Assembly (NCBI GenBank): GCA_011525185.1
Contig: WTIQ01000051.1
Span: 1-7,604, forward strand
DNA length: 7,604 bases
Direction of reading: 5' to 3'
Source: Paracoccaceae bacterium
Lineage (GTDB): Bacteria; Pseudomonadota; Alphaproteobacteria; Rhodobacterales; Rhodobacteraceae
The translations under genes and the position numbers were made by a program. The notes beneath the pieces were generated by a model. The model was not told where the DNA came from and ran no database searches. It saw only the letters and a program-made list of their open reading frames with translations. Below, in pieces: positions 5,931 through 7,604 of the stretch (position 1 is the stretch's first letter; the number at the start of each line of letters is the position of its first letter).

Positions 5931-7199
5931 ATGACCGACACCTCGCTGCAGAGCAATAACGCACCGATGATGACGGCGGATGGCATTCCGCTTAAGAAAA
6001 GTCTTCAAATGTCCCTGCGTAGGGAAAAATTGCGTGCCTTCGGCCTTGTGGCAGGTCCTGCACTTTTTATTTTAATTTTATTCGTTTGGCCGATTTATAC
6101 CCTGTTTTTAAAGAGTATTGACGACAACCTTGTGAATGATGTCTTGCCGCGCACGATGGCGATCTACGAACAATGGGATGGTCAAGATTTGCCCGATGAA
6201 GAGCATTATGAGGCAATGTTCCTTGACCTTACAACAGCCGAAAAACTTCAAATCGGTAAAGTCTCAACGCGTATGAACTACGCGAAATCGGGCTGGAAAA
6301 GCCTCATCAAAAAGTCCAACCGTAAATTCAAAAAGCTTGATCCTAATCAGCCCCTCAAAGCGCAGATGATCGACGCCGAAAAGAGATGGGGCGACATTGA
6401 GTTTTGGCTCTCATTGGGGATCATGAAAGATCGCGTCACAGCAGGATACTACTGGAACGCCGTTGATCGCACCTATGACAGCAAAAAGAACGTGATCATG
6501 CAGCCTGAAAACAGGCAGGTCTATGTGATGTTTTGGAAACGTACGCTTCTTGTCTCAACCATCGTGACAATCGCTTGTCTGATCCTCGCCTATCCAGTTG
6601 CTTATCTGCTGGCGACGCTGCCCTTGCGGACGTCAAACTTGTTGATGATCTGTGTGCTTATGCCGTTTTGGACCTCGCTCCTTGTGCGGATTGTCGCGTG
6701 GATGATTATGCTTCAGCAACAAGGGGTGTTAAATGACTCGCTTGTGGGGCTTGGGATTATCAGTGATGATAATCGACTTCCTTTGATGTATAATTTCAAC
6801 GGTACCATAATTGTGATGACTCAGGTCCTTCTGCCCTTCATGATCTTGCCGCTTTACTCTGTGATGCGGGGCATTCCACCGACCTATATGCGCGCGGCCC
6901 AAAACTTGGGAGCAACTCCAACACGGGCCTTCATTCGCGTTTACATGCCGCAAACTATTCCTGGTATTGGCGCAGGCGTGATCCTCGTCTTTATTGTAGC
7001 GATTGGCTATTTTATCACACCCGAACTGGTTGGCGGCAAAGATGGACAAATGATCGGAAACCAAATTGCCTATCATTTGCGAAAATCGCTTAACTGGGGT
7101 CTAGCCTCAGCAATGGGTGTGATCCTCCTTGTTGCGATCCTGACACTTTACTGGGTTTATGACAAAATCGTTGGCATTGATAATATGAGACTAGGGTAG
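5931..7199 (+). CDS. ABC transporter permease, PotB-like, with long periplasmic insertion
   Basis: This is one of the two inner-membrane channel subunits of the importer. At 422 residues it is far longer than E. coli PotB (about 275-285). A basic cytoplasmic N terminus carries ADGIPLKKSL (16-25). TM1 spans about 38-60. A largely hydrophilic segment (about 61-200) precedes five further membrane segments at roughly 205-229, 236-262, 292-312, 345-366 and 390-411. With the usual topology this segment is periplasmic. The EAA loop that docks on the ATPase is clear at 321-340 (RAAQNLGATP followed by TRAFIRVYMP, with the conserved Gly at 327). The C-terminal five-helix core is standard binding-protein-dependent permease. 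The start ATG has only a weak purine tract before it (GAAAGA). It lies 70 bp after the binding-protein gene and 5 bp before the second permease. I recall similar long permeases in other alphaproteobacteria, of unclear substrate. Confidence 0.93.
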   Translation: MTDTSLQSNNAPMMTADGIPLKKSLQMSLRREKLRAFGLVAGPALFILILFVWPIYTLFLKSIDDNLVNDVLPRTMAIYEQWDGQDLPDEEHYEAMFLDLTTAEKLQIGKVSTRMNYAKSGWKSLIKKSNRKFKKLDPNQPLKAQMIDAEKRWGDIEFWLSLGIMKDRVTAGYYWNAVDRTYDSKKNVIMQPENRQVYVMFWKRTLLVSTIVTIACLILAYPVAYLLATLPLRTSNLLMICVLMPFWTSLLVRIVAWMIMLQQQGVLNDSLVGLGIISDDNRLPLMYNFNGTIIVMTQVLLPFMILPLYSVMRGIPPTYMRAAQNLGATPTRAFIRVYMPQTIPGIGAGVILVFIVAIGYFITPELVGGKDGQMIGNQIAYHLRKSLNWGLASAMGVILLVAILTLYWVYDKIVGIDNMRLG

Positions 7200-7204
7200 A
7201 GGCA

Positions 7205-7604
7205 ATGGGACTTCCGATTTATGCAACAACCGGTCAACGTGTTTGGCATTATACCTATCTTCTGATTTGCGGCTTGGTGCTGTTCTTTCTTGTGGCGCCT
7301 TTGATCATTGTGATCCCGCTGTCCTTCACATCCAGCCCGTTCCTCAACTTTACGCCAGAAATGCTCGCGCTCAAAGCAGAGGGCTTTTCCATCAAGTGGT
7401 ACCAAAACCTCTTTGGTATGTGCGAGTCCATAAAAACGACCGTATGTAGCGATAAATGGATGATTGGCTTCCGTAACTCCGTTATCATAGGGATATTTGC
7501 AACGTTACTCTCGACCATTCTTGGTACTCTGGCCGCACTAGGGTTAAGCCGCGCGCATATCCCCGGGCGTAAACTGTTTATGGCCTTACTGATCTCTCCA
7601 ATGA
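7205..7604 (+). CDS. ABC transporter permease, PotC-like, C-terminal part cut by window edge
   Basis: This is the second membrane subunit, pairing with the upstream permease. The 133 visible residues run in frame to the window end, about half of a usual 265-290. They show TM1 (about 17-40), the IIVIPLSFTSSPF segment (34-46), FSIKWYQNLF (61-70), matching the conserved Phe-Ser-x-x-Trp-Tyr stretch of PotC/PotI permeases, RNSVIIG (90-96) opening TM2, and SRAHIPGRKL (115-124) leading towards TM3. The EAA loop lies outside. ATG 7205 has AGGG 8 nt upstream and starts 5 bp after the previous stop, so the two permeases are probably translated together. The periplasmic loop between WYQ and RNS is about 8 residues longer than in E. 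coli PotC (by eye) and holds two Cys (73, 81). Confidence 0.92.
   Translation, partial: MGLPIYATTGQRVWHYTYLLICGLVLFFLVAPLIIVIPLSFTSSPFLNFTPEMLALKAEGFSIKWYQNLFGMCESIKTTVCSDKWMIGFRNSVIIGIFATLLSTILGTLAALGLSRAHIPGRKLFMALLISPM

Noticed and set aside
1..7604. Search for CRISPR arrays, insertion sequences, tRNA/rRNA genes, attachment sites or a defence system
   Set aside because: I saw no regular repeats, transposase or integrase motifs, tRNA-like folds, or genes other than the eight metabolic and transport genes described.

Overview
The window looks like a chromosomal segment from an alphaproteobacterium, most likely a Rhodobacterales (Roseobacter-type) bacterium. This is judged from the protein character, a roughly half G+C composition estimated by eye, and the gene order. 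It holds eight genes in two divergent blocks separated by about 240 bp. Every gene keeps an intact reading frame. I see no mobile element, tRNA, rRNA, CRISPR array or sign of recent transfer.

Left block (1-3364, minus strand, read right to left). A histone-deacetylase-family zinc hydrolase is followed by xseB (exonuclease VII small subunit), ispA (farnesyl diphosphate synthase) and dxs (1-deoxy-D-xylulose-5-phosphate synthase, cut by the left edge). The first three genes overlap at their junctions (ATGA, then TAATG) and dxs follows after 23 bp, so this is very probably one operon. It joins the entry step of the MEP isoprenoid pathway (dxs) to production of C15 prenyl diphosphate (ispA). xseB-ispA-dxs is a familiar proteobacterial order (also in E. 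coli). The deacetylase-like gene at the head is the less expected member.

Middle (3365-3605). This noncoding divergent region carries candidate promoters for both directions, a 10-bp palindrome, and an 8-bp inverted repeat that could fold over the translation start of the deacetylase-like gene.

Right block (3606-7604, plus strand). This is an ABC importer operon of the Pot (polyamine/opine) class: an ATPase with a TTG start, a secreted substrate-binding protein, a long permease with a periplasmic insertion of about 140 residues, and a second permease cut by the right edge. Hairpins lie just before and just after the binding-protein gene, which fits the usual need to make more binding protein than membrane parts.

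The genes are ordinary, and no clearly undescribed system is visible. The points most worth a second look are the inserted domain of the first permease, apparent loss of PotD-type polyamine contacts in the binding protein (which leaves the substrate open), the divergent pairing of a deacetylase-family hydrolase with a Pot-type importer, and the start-site hairpin of the deacetylase-like gene.
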